From assembly GCA_900313005.1 (NCBI GenBank), contig ONZJ01000002.1, positions 3,817,909 to 3,881,908 of the forward strand: a stretch of 64,000 bases of DNA, read 5' to 3'. This document shows, in pieces, positions 36,409 to 44,555 of the stretch. The stretch's first letter is position 1, and each line of letters begins with the position of its first letter. The notes beneath the pieces are model-generated. The model worked only from the letters and a program-made list of their open reading frames with translations. It made no database searches and was not told where the DNA came from. A program made the translations under genes and the position numbers. Source of the DNA: Rhodobacteraceae bacterium EL129 (lineage in GTDB: Bacteria > Pseudomonadota > Alphaproteobacteria > Rhodobacterales > Rhodobacteraceae).

Positions 36409-36803
36409 TCTATCCGTTGATGCCTGCCTTGAGCCCTGAGCAGACCTTTGTTTTGAAACGCTCTGCTACGGTAGGCCAACGTCAGCCCCTGGGGTGGTGA
36501 GCTGCCGCTAATTTCAGCACGCTTTATGTCAGCCAACAGCATCCGACAAAACTAGTGATGCGCCCATCCTCACCATATCGCCAGCCCAAGGGAGGGGTTG
36601 ACGATGGCCGGGCCGCTAAAGCGGCTGTTAACCGGCCTGGGTGCGCTATCGGAAACGGCAGCAATGGTCCGCTGCTCAGAAATCTTGCCATTGTGTCCAC
36701 GCCATGAACAATCCCCTGTTCTGACACATTCTGTCACGAATTCCGCCACGGTCCTTAACTATCCCTGATTTTGCAACAATGAGCATTAAACAGGAAACAG
36801 ACC
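36409..36803. other. Intergenic region with hairpin and palindrome
   Basis: About 395 bases with no supported gene between rlmN and the 60-residue gene. Two structures are visible: a nested hairpin, GGCCGG-GCCGC-taaa-GCGGC-tgttaa-CCGGCC (36606-36637), and the perfect palindrome TGACACATTCTGTCA (36722-36736), which nearly matches the WYL-regulator palindrome at 18394. A small non-coding RNA or a long regulated leader is possible; no known RNA family was recognised. Confidence 0.45.
36722..36736. promoter_or_regulatory. Palindrome TGACA-N5-TGTCA upstream of small gene
   Basis: A perfect inverted repeat 68 bases upstream of the 60-residue gene, 13 of 15 bases identical to the site between the DUF1801 and WYL-regulator genes. 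Candidate shared operator. Confidence 0.45.
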
Positions 36804-36986
36804 ATGAAAACCCAAGAATTGCAGAGCCTTGCACAACGTGAACGCCAATTGGCCGTATCCGAGCGTGAATGGATGCACCGCCTCAAAGGCTACGGGTATG
36901 CGATCAAAGACACCAACGAAGGACGGTTTCTGACTTCGATCGTACGCAAAACCGAGCTGTGCAGCCTGCCGGGCCACATCACCTGA
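36804..36986 (+). CDS. Small hypothetical protein, 60 aa
   Basis: A soluble, basic-to-neutral peptide: N-terminal charged helix (TQELQSLAQRERQLAVSERE) and a C-terminal region with a single Cys (RKTELCSLPGHIT). CAGGAAACAG precedes the ATG at suitable spacing, which supports translation. The family is not recognised. A long, structured upstream region with a palindrome suggests regulated expression. It is convergent with the phosphotransferase gene, with a weak hairpin between the stops. Confidence 0.55.
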   Translation: MKTQELQSLAQRERQLAVSEREWMHRLKGYGYAIKDTNEGRFLTSIVRKTELCSLPGHIT

Positions 36987-36999
36987 TCATTCTCAGGAT

Positions 37000-38031
37000 T
37001 TAACCATCGCGCAGGGCTGCCTCCAGGCCCTGTCGCGCGAACACCGGGACATATGTGCCCAGCTTCATGCCTTTTGCCGGGTCCGACGCAGTGCCGTCGA
37101 GCGCACGCTTCTTGACCCCTTGCAAAATGGCCGCCATCCGAAAATGACAGAACGCCAGATAATAGCCGAACCGGTTGATGCCGGGCAGGTCGCGACGTTG
37201 ACAGTAGATGTCGATGAATTGTTGATCGCTCCACAGTCCCGCTGCAGTGCGGTCAATGCCTTGGAGCCCGCGACCAACGATGCCTTGCGGCATTCCCCAT
37301 TGCATGATCACTGACGCAAGATCGGCGTAAGGGTGCCCAATCGTTGACAATTCCCAATCCAAAACCGCAACGCAGGTGGGGCCTTCGGGTTCAAACAGCA
37401 GATTGTCCAACCTGTAATCCCCATGCACCAGGCAACGCTGACCGTCGTCATTTGGCATGTTTTGATCCAGCCAGGTGATCAAGGCCTGCATGTCGGGAAG
37501 ATCATCGGTTTGGCTGGCGGTGTATTGCTTGGTCCATCTGTCGACCTGCCGCCTGATGTAATGACCATCGGGGCCATAGTCAGACAGGCCATTTGCTGTG
37601 ATATCAACACTATGAATGGCTGCTAGAACCCGGTTCATCTGGTCGATGATCAGGCCGCGCTGATCGGGGGGTAATGAGGGCAGGCGTGGGTCATCAAAAT
37701 TGCGGCCTTCGACCATGCCCATAATGTAGAAGGCCGAGCCAATCACATCGTCCTCTTCGCACAGAAGATACATCGGGGCGACGGGCACGTCAGATCCTGC
37801 CAAGGCGTGCTGGACCCGAAACTCCCGATCCACAGCGTGTGCCGATTTCAGTATTTTACCCAAGGGCTTACGCCGCAAGACATAGGCGCCAGCAGAAGTT
37901 TGCAACCGGTAGGTTGGGTTGGATTGCCCCCCTTGGAATTTGGTCGCTGTCACACGCCCGTCAAAGCCCGGCAAGCGGCCTGCAACCCAATCTGAGACGG
38001 CTGCGGTGTCCAAAGTTTCGTGGGTGTGCAT
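37000..38031 (-). CDS. Aminoglycoside phosphotransferase-like kinase (ACAD10/APH family)
   Basis: A 343-residue kinase-fold protein. The catalytic loop is LVHGDYRLDN (201-210, D205 as the base) and the metal-binding Asp is in VLDWELS (D225). The N-terminal lysine strand (YVLRRKP) and GGQSNPTYRL nucleotide loop are present. In bacteria this subfamily usually sits with acyl-CoA dehydrogenases and is thought to phosphorylate hydroxyacyl-CoA-type substrates (ACAD10-like) rather than antibiotics. No acyl-CoA gene is adjacent here, so the substrate is open. Confidence 0.83.
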   Translation of the reverse strand: MHTHETLDTAAVSDWVAGRLPGFDGRVTATKFQGGQSNPTYRLQTSAGAYVLRRKPLGKILKSAHAVDREFRVQHALAGSDVPVAPMYLLCEEDDVIGSAFYIMGMVEGRNFDDPRLPSLPPDQRGLIIDQMNRVLAAIHSVDITANGLSDYGPDGHYIRRQVDRWTKQYTASQTDDLPDMQALITWLDQNMPNDDGQRCLVHGDYRLDNLLFEPEGPTCVAVLDWELSTIGHPYADLASVIMQWGMPQGIVGRGLQGIDRTAAGLWSDQQFIDIYCQRRDLPGINRFGYYLAFCHFRMAAILQGVKKRALDGTASDPAKGMKLGTYVPVFARQGLEAALRDG

Positions 38032-38122
38032 GAAGGACGCCTCTTATTTCACTGGACCTGCGGGATCATTGGTTGCACAAAGCGCCCAGCCGATCAACGT
38101 TGCCTGCGCCTAAGGAAATCAC

Positions 38123-38812
38123 ATGTCATTCGACCGCTCCATCAAGATTGCCCCCTCCATCCTCAGTGCGGATTTCGCCAATTTTGGTGAGGAAATTCAA
38201 GCGATTGAGGCCCAAGGCGCGGATTGGGTGCATGTCGATGTGATGGACGGGCATTTCGTGCCGAACCTGACCTTTGGACCCCAAGCGGTCAAGGCGTTCA
38301 GGCCACATGTGAAGACGTTTATGGACGTGCATTTGATGATTTCGCCCGTGGATCAATACATTGAGGCCTACGCCGAGGCGGGGGCCGATCTGATTTGCGC
38401 CCATGTCGAGGCCGGACCGCATGTGCATCGCACCATGCAGGCAATCAAGGCGACGGGAAAGATGGCCGGTGTTGCGGTTAATCCCGGCACGCCACTGGAG
38501 AGCATCGCGCATGTGCTTGATCTGGTGGATATGGTCTGTCTGATGACCGTAAACCCTGGATTTGGTGGACAAAAATTCATTCACAGCGGGGTCGAGAAAA
38601 CCCGTAAACTGCGCCAGATGATTGGCGACCGGCCCATTCACATTGAGATTGACGGCGGTGTCACGACTGAGACCGCCCCCCTCGTGGCCGAGGCCGGAGC
38701 TGATGTTCTGGTCGCGGGATCAGCCGTGTTCAAAGGTGGCAGCGTGGGCAATCCCGACGTCTACGGCAGCAATATCGCGGCCATTCGCAAGGTGGCAGCG
38801 AGCGCTTTGTAA
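38123..38812 (+). CDS. rpe: Ribulose-phosphate 3-epimerase
   Basis: Interconverts ribulose-5-phosphate and xylulose-5-phosphate. The 229-residue TIM barrel has IAPSILSADFANFG at the N-terminus, the metal/catalytic segment HVDVMDGHFVPN, FMDVHLMI, TVNPGFGGQKF and EIDGGV with the second catalytic Asp. AAGGAAA precedes the start. An inverted repeat lies just after the stop. Confidence 0.95.
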   Translation: MSFDRSIKIAPSILSADFANFGEEIQAIEAQGADWVHVDVMDGHFVPNLTFGPQAVKAFRPHVKTFMDVHLMISPVDQYIEAYAEAGADLICAHVEAGPHVHRTMQAIKATGKMAGVAVNPGTPLESIAHVLDLVDMVCLMTVNPGFGGQKFIHSGVEKTRKLRQMIGDRPIHIEIDGGVTTETAPLVAEAGADVLVAGSAVFKGGSVGNPDVYGSNIAAIRKVAASAL

Positions 38813-38815
38813 ATT

Positions 38816-38832
38816 ATTGGCAGTCTGCCAAT
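38816..38832. promoter_or_regulatory. Perfect palindrome ATTGGCAG-t-CTGCCAAT
   Basis: A 17-base perfect inverted repeat 4 bases after the rpe stop and about 75 bases before the nitronate monooxygenase start. The TTGGCAN3TGCCAA shape looks like an operator; the lack of a T-run makes a terminator less likely, although a 7-bp hairpin could form. Confidence 0.5.
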
Positions 38833-38906
38833 TCGACTCGGATTTATTGCAAGTTTACGGTCTATGATGGGGCGATCCGATGATTGCGCCCGAAATGGAG
38901 ATGTAA

Positions 38907-39887
38907 ATGATCCGCACCCGACTGACTGACCGCTTTGATCTGGAGCATCCGATTGTCTCGGCCCCGATGGCATTCGCGGCGGGCGGAAGACTGGCCGCAG
39001 CGGTGACCCATGCCAGGGGCCTGGGGCTGATCGGTGGCGGCTACGGCGATCCCGAGTGGCTGAAAGGCGCGTTCAAGGACGCGGGCAACGCGCGGGTTGG
39101 GGCCGGGTTGATCACCTGGAAACTGGCCGAGCAGCCTGAGGTTCTGGACCTGGTCTTGGAACGTGATCCGGCGGTGATGTTTCTGTCGTTTGGCGACCCT
39201 GCGCCTTTTGCGCCCAAAATGCGCGAGGCCGGTGTGCCGCTGATCTGTCAGGTGCAGAGCCTGCGTGACGCCCAACATGCGGTTGAGGTTGGGGCAGAGG
39301 TGATTGTCGCCCAAGGTGCCGAGGCCGGGGGGCATGGCGAGAAACGCGCGACCTTCACGATTGTGCCTGAGGTGGCTGATTGGCTGGCCACCCATGCGCC
39401 CAACACGTTGCTTTTGGCCGCTGGTGGCGTGGCCGATGGGCGTGGGTTGGCGGCGGCGTTGATGCTGGGGGCGGATGGCGTGCTGGTGGGATCACGGCTT
39501 TGGGCCTCGGCCGAAGCGGAGGTGTCTGAAGCGATGACGGATGCCGCGATAGCCTCGACCGGGGATCACACGATCCGCTCGACCGTGATGGACCGGGCAA
39601 GGTATCTGGATTGGCCAGAGCGCTATACCGCGCGGGTGTTGCAGAATGCGTTTACCCAGCGCTGGCACAATGATCTGGACGGGCTGATGGCCAAGGCCGC
39701 CGAGGAATCCGAGAAGTGGATTGCGGGGTGGACAGCTGGAGACCCTGAGCGCGCCAATACCTTTGTGGGCGAATCCGCCGGGTTGATCAACGATCGCCCG
39801 CCGGCGGGTGAGATCATTGAACGCATGAGTGCCGAGGCTGAATCTTTGATGACGGGAACCGCAACCCGATACGGATTGACGGGTTGA
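38907..39887 (+). CDS. Nitronate monooxygenase (NPD family)
   Basis: A 326-residue FMN-dependent TIM barrel protein of the 2-nitropropane dioxygenase family, which oxidises alkyl nitronates. Visible segments are VSAPMAFAAGGRLAAAVTHA, AQGAEAGGHGEKRATF (the phosphate/catalytic region with the active-site His), AAGGVADGRGLAAAL and GADGVLVGSRL. The physiological role may be detoxifying propionate-3-nitronate. The gene is preceded by the palindrome at 38816 and is convergent with the methyltransferase gene. Confidence 0.87.
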   Translation: MIRTRLTDRFDLEHPIVSAPMAFAAGGRLAAAVTHARGLGLIGGGYGDPEWLKGAFKDAGNARVGAGLITWKLAEQPEVLDLVLERDPAVMFLSFGDPAPFAPKMREAGVPLICQVQSLRDAQHAVEVGAEVIVAQGAEAGGHGEKRATFTIVPEVADWLATHAPNTLLLAAGGVADGRGLAAALMLGADGVLVGSRLWASAEAEVSEAMTDAAIASTGDHTIRSTVMDRARYLDWPERYTARVLQNAFTQRWHNDLDGLMAKAAEESEKWIAGWTAGDPERANTFVGESAGLINDRPPAGEIIERMSAEAESLMTGTATRYGLTG

Positions 39888-40619
39888 TCACCCGGGCTTT
39901 TGCCATTCCATCATCATCAGATAGGGCATTTTTTGATAGGCTTCGATGCGCTCGGGGGGGCCGCTTTGGGGCTGTGGTTCGTCGAAGTGGGTGAGCGACA
40001 GACCTGCACCAAGGGCGGCTTGCATGTAGTATGACAACGGGCGGTGCCAGTTTTGCACCCGCATCCCATCCCACTCAAACCAACCTTTGCGGGTTTCCAG
40101 GTAGTTCCCCAAAGGGCGCAGTTCTTCGCCGGTGGTGGCACATGTGCGACGGCCAAACAGATTGCTGGAGGTCGAAAAGCTGGTCAGATTTGCGATCAAC
40201 AGACGCCCGCCGGGTGTCAGCACCCGCGCCATTTCCGATATGGCCTGCGCGGCGTCGTCGATGTCGATCAGCGAGAGGTAGCTGACCACCAGATCGAACG
40301 CGGCCTCGGGGTGGGGGATGGCTTCGGCAAAGCCTAGCTGATAGTCGCCCTGCCGATCACGCTGCCGGGCTGTTTCGATCATCTGAGGCACCGGATCCAA
40401 CCCGGTGGTCACAATGCCCTGCTCGGCCATCATCCGGCAAAACCGGCCTTCGCCACAGCCCACATCCAGAGCCGTGGCCGGGGTGGCCGCCTTGATCCGG
40501 GCCAGCATCGGTGCATCAAGCACATGCAGGCGTGAAAAATCCCCTGATGTCCCGGCGCGGTCAATCCAGGCCTGAGCCGAGCTGACCCAGCCGTTTTCAT
40601 CTGCATCACGATTGATCAT
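39888..40619 (-). CDS. Class I SAM-dependent methyltransferase
   Basis: A 243-residue protein. Motif I is ALDVGCGEGRFCRMMAEQG and motif II/III segments follow in DLVVSYLSLIDIDD and LTPGGRLLIANL. The substrate is not deducible; the UbiE/Methyltransf_11 type handles small molecules and quinones. AAAGGAGG precedes the start at 40619. The frame is open to 40967, but that part looks like random translation. Confidence 0.83.
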   Translation of the reverse strand: MINRDADENGWVSSAQAWIDRAGTSGDFSRLHVLDAPMLARIKAATPATALDVGCGEGRFCRMMAEQGIVTTGLDPVPQMIETARQRDRQGDYQLGFAEAIPHPEAAFDLVVSYLSLIDIDDAAQAISEMARVLTPGGRLLIANLTSFSTSSNLFGRRTCATTGEELRPLGNYLETRKGWFEWDGMRVQNWHRPLSYYMQAALGAGLSLTHFDEPQPQSGPPERIEAYQKMPYLMMMEWQKPG

Positions 40620-40732
40620 GCCAGCCTCCTTTGGGAAACCCCGTGTGGTATCCAAGCCAGAGATCGAGATCAAGCGCCACTTTTGTTGAGATGGGGCGGG
40701 TGTTAGACAAGAGCAGCAAGCAGGAGTGCCCC

Positions 40733-42004
40733 ATGGATGTGACAGACAAGCTGAGAGCCGAGGTCGAGGCGCGGGAAGGTGATCTGGTGGCGCTGACGCA
40801 GGAACTGATCCGCATGCCCACGCTGAACCCGCCCGGCGCGCTTTATCGTGATATCTGTGACTATCTGGACAGGCGTTTGTTGAAGGCCGGGTTTGAGACG
40901 CAGCTGATCCGGGCGGAGGGGGCCATTGGTGACAGTAACACCTATCCGCGTTGGAACATCGTGGCACGGCGCGAGGGCAAGTGTGCCGGTGAATGCGTGC
41001 ATTTCAACTCTCACATTGATGTGGTGGAGGCAGGCCACGGCTGGACGGTGGACCCCTTTGGCGGTGCGTTGAAGGATGGTCGTGTCTACGGGCGCGGGGC
41101 TTGTGACATGAAGGGCGGATTGGCAGCGTCGATCATTGCGGCGGAGGTGTTTATTGACCTGTGTCCTGATTATGCCGGCGCGATTGAAATCAGCGGTACG
41201 GCGGACGAGGAATCGGGCGGCTTTGGCGGTGTGGCCTATCTGGCCGAGCAGGGGTTTTACAAACGGGTGGATCACGTGATCATCCCTGAGCCGCTGAACA
41301 AGGATCGCATCTGTCTGGGGCATCGCGGCGTCTGGTGGGCCGAGATTGAGACCAAGGGCGAGATTGCCCATGGCTCCATGCCCTTTCTGGGTGATTGTGC
41401 CGTGCGCCACATGGGGGCAGTGATGCAGGAGATGGAGACATCGCTGTTTCCCGCTTTGGCATTGAAGCGCACGGACATGCCTGTGGTGCCCGAGGGAGCC
41501 AAGCAATCGACGTTGAACATCAATTCGGTGCATGGCGGAGAACCCGAGCAGGATGTATCGTACTCGGGTCTGCCTGCGCCTTGTGTGCCGGATCGGTGCC
41601 GGATGGTGATCGACCGGCGGTTCCTGATCGAGGAAGACATCGGCGATGTGGAGCAAGAGATGCGTGATGTGTTGGAGAGCGTGCGCGCGGAGCGGCCCGG
41701 GTTTGACTATGACATCCGCGAATTGCACCGGGTGTTGCCCACGATGACCGAGCGGGACGCGCCTGTTGTGGGTGCCGTGGCCGGGGCCATCGGCCAAGTG
41801 TTTGACCGCGAGGCAGACTATGTCGTCAGTCCCGGCACCTATGATCAGAAACACATCGACCGGATTGGACGTTTGAAGAACTGCATCGCCTACGGCCCCG
41901 GCATTCTGGATCTGGCGCATAAGCCGGATGAATACGTGGGTGTCGAGGATATGGTCCAATCGGCGCAGGTCATGGTGCTGGCGTTGCACGAGTTGCTAGA
42001 ATGA
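40733..42004 (+). CDS. M20 family deacylase (ArgE/DapE family)
   Basis: A 423-residue zinc deacylase. Metal and catalytic residues appear in HFNSHIDVVEAG, YGRGACDMKGGLAA and GTADEESGGFGG, with a late His in GTYDQKHIDR. The family includes acetylornithine and succinyl-DAP deacylases; this subgroup (ArgE/DapE-like) often cleaves N-acylated amino acids, so the substrate is unknown. The final 37 codons (41894-42004) are the source of two 3'-end copies at 43219 and 44438, making this gene the left core of the cassette array. Confidence 0.88.
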   Translation: MDVTDKLRAEVEAREGDLVALTQELIRMPTLNPPGALYRDICDYLDRRLLKAGFETQLIRAEGAIGDSNTYPRWNIVARREGKCAGECVHFNSHIDVVEAGHGWTVDPFGGALKDGRVYGRGACDMKGGLAASIIAAEVFIDLCPDYAGAIEISGTADEESGGFGGVAYLAEQGFYKRVDHVIIPEPLNKDRICLGHRGVWWAEIETKGEIAHGSMPFLGDCAVRHMGAVMQEMETSLFPALALKRTDMPVVPEGAKQSTLNINSVHGGEPEQDVSYSGLPAPCVPDRCRMVIDRRFLIEEDIGDVEQEMRDVLESVRAERPGFDYDIRELHRVLPTMTERDAPVVGAVAGAIGQVFDREADYVVSPGTYDQKHIDRIGRLKNCIAYGPGILDLAHKPDEYVGVEDMVQSAQVMVLALHELLE

Positions 42005-42117
42005 GTGGAGTCGCTGCTCATTTGCTTTTAGCGCTTTGACGGTGCTGACAAGTAGTGGCATTCACTTCGTTTTGATGTAGTCCAAGAGTTGGTCTCGTTA
42101 CTTGCAGGAAGACACTC

Positions 42118-42675
42118 ATGATCAGACTATTGCGGCGTGTTAGGCATCGGATCAGCCTAAGTGTTTTTTTTAGTCTAGCTGTGATTTCACTTTATTCTCC
42201 TACTTATGCCCAAGGTGACTCATTTTGGGCATCAGTCAGAGTAGAACGTATCGTCGTCGACGTCCCAGACATTGGTCTGACTCGTGTATATAGAAAAGAC
42301 CGGAGTTTGGCGTATTCGGACGACCGCATAGTCAAGGATCTAGAGGCAGCTCTCTGGAAAGACTTTGGGTCGCTTGGAAAGGGCTCGATCCCAGTTGAAT
42401 TGAACGTTCGCCTGAATATTTTAAGCATACCGCAAATGAAAAAGGCCAGAAACATCGGTGCAAGAAGTATGATGGCCGCGTTCAAGGTAACGGTTTTGCA
42501 GATTTCTGAACAATCTAAGTTGACCCAATTGCGAGGCGTCAGAAAGTTCGGAGCGACGACAAATTGTCTCGAATTAGATGGGCGGAAGCTTCCTTTGCCA
42601 CACGAGGATGTCGCCGTTGAATATGAGGAACTTTTATCTGGGTTCTCGTGTGCATTGCGAAAAGCCTTGCAGTAG
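42118..42675 (+). CDS. Cassette cargo 1: exported protein of unknown function
   Basis: A 185-residue protein with an N-terminal signal peptide (about 1-31, ending PTYAQ). The mature part has repeated strand-like segments and two cysteines (NCLE, SGFSCALR). No family is recognised. The base composition is clearly more A+T-rich than in the surrounding genes (runs such as ttttttttagt near the start), which suggests recent transfer. AGGAAG precedes the start. It lies between the intact M20 gene and the first panC fragment, as the first cargo of the array. Confidence 0.65.
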   Translation: MIRLLRRVRHRISLSVFFSLAVISLYSPTYAQGDSFWASVRVERIVVDVPDIGLTRVYRKDRSLAYSDDRIVKDLEAALWKDFGSLGKGSIPVELNVRLNILSIPQMKKARNIGARSMMAAFKVTVLQISEQSKLTQLRGVRKFGATTNCLELDGRKLPLPHEDVAVEYEELLSGFSCALRKALQ

Positions 42676-42776
42676 TTGCCGCTAACGGAATGGGCCAAAT
42701 CTTGGTCTACTCTACCATTTTCCTACTATGGACTACACGCTGTGTTCGCTAATGGATTTCCGGATGAGTACGCAAG

Positions 42777-43058
42777 TTACTCCACCGCGATATTGTCGAT
42801 CAGGCGTACACCGGCCAACCATGCGGCGGCGAACAGTCGGGCGGGGTGTGTCGGGGCCTCTAACGTGGTCAAATCATCCGCGGCACGCAGATCGAGGTAT
42901 TCGATATCGGTGAAGCCAGCGGCCGCGAGCCGATTGACCGCCACGGCGTGCAGGTCAGAGAAGGGGTCGCCTGCGGTCAGACCTGCGGCGATGATCCTCA
43001 ACTCTTCAAACAATGCGCGGGCTTTGACGCGGGAACGGCCCGACAGCAGAAGATTGCG
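42777..43058 (-). pseudogene. panC 3'-end fragment A
   Basis: An approximately 280-bp copy of the 3' end of panC, running in the panC direction (reverse strand), encoding [18 protein letters not shown] and on through [11 protein letters not shown], with its own stop. It lacks the N-terminal two thirds of PanC. The first ~145 bp are identical to fragment B and differ at many sites from the resident panC, so the two fragments share a source other than the resident gene. It joins directly to an LRR-gene fragment. Confidence 0.85.
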
Positions 43059-43218
43059 GGTTGGATGGCTCGACCGAGTATTTCAAGGCATTGGAAGGTA
43101 AGGGGTGTGAGCTGACGGGTGGGAATTTCTAGCGCCAGGGTTACAAGCCCGGATGGCACTATCAAATGGAAGTGCAATACACGCGGATGAACGATTGGTT
43201 TGGGTTGAGCGAGACAGC
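43059..43218 (+). pseudogene. LRR-protein C-terminal fragment A
   Basis: In the plus frame it reads DGSTEYFKALEGKGCELTGG, then a TAG (43130-43132), then RQGYKPGWHYQMEVQYTRMN. This aligns with the C-terminus of the intact LRR protein at 43442 (DGSTKYFRKLEGRVHDLSGG, then RQGYRPGEQYQWMVTYWRWK). It is therefore a decayed remnant of a paralogous LRR gene, joined to panC fragment A on the left and to M20 fragment A on the right. Confidence 0.75.
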
Positions 43219-43332
43219 GGCCCCGGCATTCTGGATCTGGCGCATAAGCCGGATGAATATGTGGGTGTCGAGGATATGATGCAATCGGCACAGGTCATGG
43301 TGCTGGCGTTGCACGAGTTGTTGGCAGGGTAG
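43219..43332 (+). pseudogene. M20 deacylase 3'-end fragment A
   Basis: A 114-bp copy of the last part of the M20 gene (aligned to 41894-41995, four mismatches in 102 bp), ending in a divergent two-codon tail and TAG. It encodes GPGILDLAHKPDEYVGVEDM and on, but has no promoter or start. The left boundary with the LRR fragment is the same as in fragment B. Confidence 0.85.
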
Positions 43333-43441
43333 TACCGACTTTCGAGTGCCAAGACGGATACGCGTAAGACGTCACAAAGTTGTGAGGTCTGTTGATCGCA
43401 GCCGCCACAATTTGCCCAAATCCAAACGATACGCGTTCAGT

Positions 43442-44107
43442 ATGAAACATTTTATGACACTCCTGACCGTCGCCGCCGTGGGCTTTGCCTTCTGGCAATA
43501 TCCTGCGTGGAGAGTCTCTCAGCAGCAGTTGACCCTTGCCGAAGACCGAGTAGAGGCCATGATTGCCGAAGGGATTAACCACGTCACCTTCAGTGATCTG
43601 ACTGAACTGAGGCGGTTGCCTTCGAACATTCGCAATGCGGAGCGGCTGGAATATCTCAACCTCAGCAAAACCAGCGTGTACAACCTGTCGGGTATCGAGG
43701 GTCTGACCAAGTTAAAGCAACTGAATGCCAATCAGACCAGAGTGATGGATTTGCAGCCGTTATCGGGGTTGCCAAACCTCAGGTTGGTCTATTTGCACGG
43801 GACCTGGGCTGAAGATTTGACACCGCTGACAACATTGCCTGCTCTTGAGCAGCTGGATATCGGTAAGATGCAAATAGCTTCGCTTGAGCCGGTGACGCAG
43901 ATCGCTGGTCTGAATTGGCTTAATCTACATCGAAGCTATGCGCTGGATGGTTCAACCAAGTATTTCAGAAAGCTGGAAGGGCGTGTGCATGATTTGAGCG
44001 GGGGCAATTCATACCGTCAAGGATATCGCCCCGGTGAACAGTATCAATGGATGGTGACATATTGGCGTTGGAAAGCCCGGTTAGGTTATCAGTCCCAATC
44101 GAGTTAA
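43442..44107 (+). CDS. Cassette cargo 2: membrane-anchored leucine-rich-repeat protein
   Basis: A 221-residue protein with an N-terminal hydrophobic segment (about 4-19, signal anchor or signal peptide). Residues about 66-165 contain roughly five 22-residue leucine-rich repeats of the internalin-like type (LEYLNLSKTSVYNLSGIEGL, LKQLNANQTRVMDLQPLSGL, LRLVYLHGTWAEDLTPLTTL, LEQLDIGKMQIASLEPVTQI). A C-terminal tail of about 55 residues follows. Likely periplasmic or surface protein-binding role. The ATG at 43442 has only a weak ribosome-binding site. Its stop is 1 base from panC fragment B. Confidence 0.75.
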   Translation: MKHFMTLLTVAAVGFAFWQYPAWRVSQQQLTLAEDRVEAMIAEGINHVTFSDLTELRRLPSNIRNAERLEYLNLSKTSVYNLSGIEGLTKLKQLNANQTRVMDLQPLSGLPNLRLVYLHGTWAEDLTPLTTLPALEQLDIGKMQIASLEPVTQIAGLNWLNLHRSYALDGSTKYFRKLEGRVHDLSGGNSYRQGYRPGEQYQWMVTYWRWKARLGYQSQSS

Positions 44108-44108
44108 A

Positions 44109-44385
44109 TCACTCCACCGCGATATTGTCGATCAGGCGTACACCGGCCAACCATGCGGCGGCGAACAGTCGGGCGGGGTGTGTCGGGGCCTCTAACGTGG
44201 TCAAATCATCCGCGGCACGCAGATCGAGGTATTCGATATCGGTGAAGCCAGCGGCCTCGAGCCGCTTAACCGCCACGGTGTGCAGGTCAGAGAAGGGGCC
44301 GCCTGCGGTCAGACTTGCGGCGATGATCTCCATTTCTTCAAACAATGCGGGTGCTTTGACTCGGGCGCGGTCCGACAACAGCAGG
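44109..44385 (-). pseudogene. panC 3'-end fragment B
   Basis: The second reverse-strand copy of the panC 3' end, with stop TGA at its left end and frame reading to about [20 protein letters not shown]. It is identical to fragment A over the first ~145 bp and diverges from it further into the gene, a mosaic pattern typical of recombination or gene conversion. It starts 1 base after the LRR cargo stop. Confidence 0.85.
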
Positions 44386-44437
44386 TGGAGGTGCAATACA
44401 CGCGGATGAAAAATTGGTTTGGGTTGAGCGAGACCGC
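44386..44437 (+). pseudogene. LRR-protein C-terminal fragment B (short)
   Basis: A 52-bp piece reading VEVQYTRMKNWFGLSET, matching the last part of fragment A (MEVQYTRMNDWFGLSET). It looks like a version of junction A in which about 110 bp between panC and this point has been deleted. Confidence 0.7.
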
Positions 44438-44548
44438 GGCCCCGGCATTCTGGATCTGGCGCATAAGCTGGATGAATATGTGGGTGTCGAGGATATGGTC
44501 CAATCGGCGCAGGTTATGGTGCTGGTGTTGCACGAGTTGCTCAGGTGA
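44438..44548 (+). pseudogene. M20 deacylase 3'-end fragment B
   Basis: A 111-bp copy of the last part of the M20 gene (four mismatches in 102 bp against 41894-41995, different ones from fragment A apart from one shared). It ends with a Leu-Arg tail and TGA. Its left junction to the LRR piece is the same as in fragment A. Confidence 0.85.
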
Positions 44549-44555
44549 GGCAGCC

